The position numbers and the translations under genes were made by a program. From Caballeronia terrestris (GTDB lineage Bacteria > Pseudomonadota > Gammaproteobacteria > Burkholderiales > Burkholderiaceae): a stretch of 64,000 bases of DNA. The stretch spans positions 22,169-86,168 of the forward strand of contig NZ_FCOL02000026.1 of assembly GCF_001544515.1 (NCBI RefSeq), read 5' to 3'. Under the pieces are notes generated by a model. That model made no database searches. It saw only the letters and a list, made by a program, of their open reading frames with translations, and was not told where the DNA came from. This document shows, one piece after another, positions 61,145 through 64,000 of this stretch; position 1 is the first letter of the stretch; every line of letters begins with the position of its first letter.

Positions 61145-63090
61145 GTTTCCAGCACTCCCTTACGGGATTGCCCCGTGCTTTCCGCGACCCGCAGCGTGAC
61201 GCGGATCGTCGCGCCCGCGCCTTCGTTGTTGAGCGCCGCGAGTCGTCCGCCGTGCGCTTCGACGATCGAGCGGACGATCGTGAGGCCGAGTCCCAGGCCC
61301 GTCGGCTTGGTCGTGAAGAAGGAATCGAAGAGATGTTTCTGAGCCTGTTCCGACAGCCCGTGCCCCGAATCGGACGCCGCCAGCGCGACTTCGTGCGGAC
61401 CGGCGGGCGATGTCGAGAGAGTCAGGCGGCGCTTCGTGACGGGCACGTCCTTCATCGCGTCGATGGCGTTCAGGATCAGGTTCAGCAGCACCTGCTGCAG
61501 CGCCGACTTGTCCCCGACGATGCGCGGCAGGTCGCTCGCGAGCGCGAGTTCGCAGGCTACGCCCGCATCGGAGAAGCTGCGGATCATCAGATCGTTGGCT
61601 TCGCGGACGACGTCGTTCAGATGCAGCGGACGCAGTTCCAAAGGCTTGCCGCGCGCGAGCGACCTCACCTTCTGCACGACCTCGCTCGCGCGGGCGCTCG
61701 CACGCTGGATGCTCGCGACGACCATCGCGGCATCGGCGGACATCGGCGGGCTTTTTTCGAGCATCATCTGCGCGGCGTCGGCGCTGGTCATGATCGCGCC
61801 GAGCGGCTGGTTGATCTCGTGCGCGATGCCCGCCGTCAGTTCGCCCAGCACGGCGAGGCGCGACGCCTGGTCGAGCGCGCTGCGCTGCTCTGCGGCGGCG
61901 TGTTCGGCGCGATTGGCGCGGCGCCGCTGGATCAGGAGCGAGGCGATCAGCCCGGTCTGCGCGAAGACCAGGAGCGCGCCGATGCCGAGCTCCACGCGAT
62001 ATCGCTTGAACAGCGGATCCGGCTTGTAAAGCACCTTCGTGCCGGGCGGGAGCAGGCTCGTATCGATATTCCAGCGTTGCAGTTGCCGCCAGTCGACCGT
62101 CATCACCGACGGCGGCGACGGCGGCGACGGCATGATCGACGACGCACTTCGTCCCGCATTGCGAAGGATGCGCAGTGCGAGTTCGCCGGCCATCGCGCCC
62201 TGCTCCTCCCAGTTCGAAATCGATCCGCCGATGATGCCCGCGCCGAGATACGTGCTGAAGAAGCTGAAGATCGGCGAATGCGCTCTATCGGCGAAGAGGC
62301 GGATGAGATCGCGTGGAATGAACGTGTTGCCGTTCGCATCGCGAAAGACGCTCGAATAGAGAATGATGGTGCGCGCGGGAAGCTGCGCGACGCGCTCCAG
62401 CATGCCGTCGAGCGGCGCGTCCGAAATCCAGGTGACGGGCAGACCATGCGTGCGCTTGGCCACCGTACTTTCGATGCGTCTGCGCCACGCCTGATCGTAC
62501 GTCGAGGTCCCGGCGATCACCGCGATTCGATCGGCGTTCGGCTGCAAGCGCCGCGCGAGGTCGAGCGTGCCCGCGACATCGAACGACATCCGTACGCCCG
62601 ATGCATGCGCGGAGAGCGCGTGGCCCAGAAGATCGTCGTCGGGGATGCCGCAGAAGACGATGGGGACATCGGGCCAGAGCGCGTTCGCGTTGCGCTCCAG
62701 GAAACCCAGTGCCGGTTGCCGCAGCGCAATGACGACGTCGGGCTCGCGTTGCGCAAACTTCGTTTTCAGATATTGCGTGATGACGGTATCGGGCGGCGGC
62801 GTGCCGGACTCGAGCGCATGCAGCGGCTCGGTGACGAATTCGACGGTCGCGTCCGACTCGCGCGCGAAGACTTCGCGGATTCCGCGATCCTGTGCGATAG
62901 CCGAGGGCAGATAGGGATCGCCGCCTTGCATGATGAGCACGCGCCAGCGGACGGCGGGGGAAGTGTCGGCGAAGGTTGAAGCGCTCAGCAGCACGGGAAC
63001 TCCCACCGCGAGCGCGTTGAACATGCGCCTCGAGTAACCGGGAAGACGCCGATGACGTTGAACGCGTCGATGCACGTTATTCGTCTCCAT
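61141..63090 (-). CDS. Sensor histidine kinase with extracytoplasmic ABC-type substrate-binding domain
   Basis: 649 residues. A signal/anchor helix (FNALAVGVPVLLSASTFA) is followed by a large periplasmic domain (~45-360) resembling the ABC_sub_bind family (VVIALRQPALGFL, DVPIVFCGIPDDDLLG, IIGGSISNWEEQGAMAGELALRIL). After a second helix (ELGIGALLVFAQTGLIASLLI) comes the kinase: H-box GELTAGIAHEINQPLGAIM, N-box LLNLILNAIDAM, G-boxes ASDSGHGLS and TGLGLGLTIVRS. The FixL/NtrB-like core pairs with the FixJ-type regulator overlapping its end. The ligand is unknown; the sensor fold usually binds small molecules such as amino-acid or aromatic compounds. Confidence 0.92.
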   Translation of the reverse strand: METNNVHRRVQRHRRLPGYSRRMFNALAVGVPVLLSASTFADTSPAVRWRVLIMQGGDPYLPSAIAQDRGIREVFARESDATVEFVTEPLHALESGTPPPDTVITQYLKTKFAQREPDVVIALRQPALGFLERNANALWPDVPIVFCGIPDDDLLGHALSAHASGVRMSFDVAGTLDLARRLQPNADRIAVIAGTSTYDQAWRRRIESTVAKRTHGLPVTWISDAPLDGMLERVAQLPARTIILYSSVFRDANGNTFIPRDLIRLFADRAHSPIFSFFSTYLGAGIIGGSISNWEEQGAMAGELALRILRNAGRSASSIMPSPPSPPSVMTVDWRQLQRWNIDTSLLPPGTKVLYKPDPLFKRYRVELGIGALLVFAQTGLIASLLIQRRRANRAEHAAAEQRSALDQASRLAVLGELTAGIAHEINQPLGAIMTSADAAQMMLEKSPPMSADAAMVVASIQRASARASEVVQKVRSLARGKPLELRPLHLNDVVREANDLMIRSFSDAGVACELALASDLPRIVGDKSALQQVLLNLILNAIDAMKDVPVTKRRLTLSTSPAGPHEVALAASDSGHGLSEQAQKHLFDSFFTTKPTGLGLGLTIVRSIVEAHGGRLAALNNEGAGATIRVTLRVAESTGQSRKGVLET

Positions 63091-63487
63091 GCGGCGCGAA
63101 GCGCGCGAGCCGAAGCGGCTCGTCTCGCGCCTCCGCCGCTCTCTGCGATCGAAGCCGAACGGACCTCGAAATCATCGCATTACTCCTGTCGGCGCGGACG
63201 CCGCGCTGGTCATTGTCCACAACAATTCTAGTGCGACAGACGCGCGGAATACGTCGAAATTAGGATTGGCTTTCGATAAATTACAAGTCGCGAATACTAA
63301 TGGCGCGCGTTCCGGGCGGCGAAATAATCGAATTGCCGCGATAAAGGCTAGATCGCTGATCGAATCTGCAGACGGTTCATTGCCGACGACAATACCGTTG
63401 CCTGACAACACCCGACATACCGGGTATCTTTACGTTCCAGCGCACCTTGGCGCCATTTGAAAAACATACGAGAAAAGGAGAATCGCA
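63091..63487. other. Divergent region between kinase and BON gene
   Basis: No gene supported. It is AT-richer than the flanks. A short symmetric element ATACC-G-GGTAT (63417-63427) overlaps ACCCG...CGGGT (63410-63425) about 60 bases before the BON start and could be a regulator site. AAAAGGAG precedes the BON ATG. Confidence 0.4.
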
Positions 63488-63853
63488 ATGAATGCACTGA
63501 AACCACTCAAGCTGGCGGCTGGCGTTCTGGTCGTCGCGGTATCGATGAACGCGGGAATCCTCAGCGCCTACGCACAATCCAGCGACGCCGCGCCCGCCAC
63601 ATCGGCGGCGCCGAGCGCGAAGTCGTCGAAAGCGGCGAACCGGGCGCTCGCCAAGGACGTGCGCAAGAGCCTGACCAAGACAAAGGGCTTGAGTTCGTCG
63701 AATATCACGGTCCGCGCGAACGGCGGCGCCGTGACCCTCGCGGGCACCGTCCCCGATGCCGCGCAGATCGACAAGGCGGGTGAGGCAGCGAAGGGAACGG
63801 CGGGCGTCACGTCAGTCAAGAACGCGCTGACGATTCGCGCGATCGGGCAATAA
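63488..63853 (+). CDS. BON-domain periplasmic protein
   Basis: 121 residues. Signal peptide MNALKPLKLAAGVLVVAVSMNAGILSAYAQ, then a low-complexity Ser/Ala linker and one BON domain (LAKDVRKSLTKTKGLSSSNITVRANGGAVTLAGTVPDAAQIDKAGEAAKGTAGVTSVKNAL in family order). BON domains bind membranes or polymers and are often osmotically induced. The link to the divergent two-component system is position only. Confidence 0.9.
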   Translation: MNALKPLKLAAGVLVVAVSMNAGILSAYAQSSDAAPATSAAPSAKSSKAANRALAKDVRKSLTKTKGLSSSNITVRANGGAVTLAGTVPDAAQIDKAGEAAKGTAGVTSVKNALTIRAIGQ

Positions 63854-63901
63854 ACGCACTCGGACCGGCAACAACCATCGCTGCCGGTCCGAGGACGCCG
63901 A

Positions 63902-64000
63902 TTAAAGCACCTTGTTCCTGTCCAGCTTCTTGCCGGACTCGGCGTTATACCGCTCGACATATTCACCGAGCAGTTCCCGAATCGCCCGGCCGATCTGCAC
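63902..64000 (-). CDS. Unidentified gene, C-terminal end only (cut by window edge)
   Basis: The minus strand is open from the window edge to a TAA at 63902, giving 32 C-terminal residues (GRAIRELLGEYVERYNAESG and a basic tail). The even, charged helical sequence looks coding, but it is too short to identify. The 48 bases between this stop and the BON stop hold a short inverted repeat (CGGACCGGCA / TGCCGGTCCG) that could serve both genes as terminator. Confidence 0.45.
   Translation of the reverse strand: MQIGRAIRELLGEYVERYNAESGKKLDRNKVL

Overview
The window is a high-GC chromosomal segment from a betaproteobacterium of the Burkholderiaceae, most like Paraburkholderia or Caballeronia. The evidence is the codon use, the Burkholderia-type gene orders (lpxK-ycaR-kdsB-adk, ybgC-tolQRAB-pal-cpoB, nrdR next to glyA) and a kynB-kynU-kynA cluster facing an Lrp-type regulator. 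Most of it is core genome.

Region by region. 1-4.4 kb: the end of an MFS exporter, a degenerate EAL protein, a DyP peroxidase and a ribbon-helix-helix antitoxin remnant. 4.4-14.4 kb: sodB, xseA, lpxK, a Trm112-like protein, kdsB, adk, an SDR dehydrogenase, a SirB1-type protein, murJ, rpsT and a DUF3579 protein. 14.4-17.2 kb: argF and argG. 17.2-18.1 kb: an AT-richer accessory patch with a truncated M35-type metallopeptidase. 18.1-30 kb: murB, yajQ, plsY, ybaK, xerD, ogt, queG, tsaE, an amidase, an EamA transporter, a small secreted protein, a pirin, a CnoX-like thioredoxin and tcdA. 30-40 kb: pdxH, cfa, a DUF72 protein, a flavin reductase, the kynurenine cluster, and an IclR regulator divergent from gcdH with a clear 17-bp palindromic operator. 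40-44 kb: a YqjD/YqjE/YqjK-like trio, then a minor-pilin cluster (fimT-pilV-pilW-pilX-pilE, minus strand) whose fimT is frameshifted. 44-49 kb: nrdR and glyA. 49-55.8 kb: an SDR, the Tol-Pal operon and tRNA-Lys. 55.8-64 kb: an accessory locus with a formylglycine-generating enzyme (FGE), a REC-only response regulator, a type I sulfatase, a FixJ-like regulator with a kinase carrying an extracytoplasmic ABC-type sensor, and a BON protein.

Two loci deserve attention. First, the glyA leader contains a ZTP (pfl) riboswitch aptamer that I recognise from its sequence and pairing. A 2.7-kb group II intron with a reverse transcriptase-HNH protein sits exactly between a good sigma-70 promoter and the first helix of that aptamer. 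Purine/folate-responsive control of glyA should therefore depend on intron splicing or on a new promoter. Second, the sulfatase and the FGE that would activate it are both broken: the FGE has an in-frame TGA plus a 1-nt deletion, and the sulfatase has an in-frame TAG. This looks like linked decay of an enzyme and its maturase, while the neighbouring regulators remain intact.

Limits: no alignments or folding programs were run. Family calls rest on motifs read by eye, and promoter, terminator and boundary calls are predictions.
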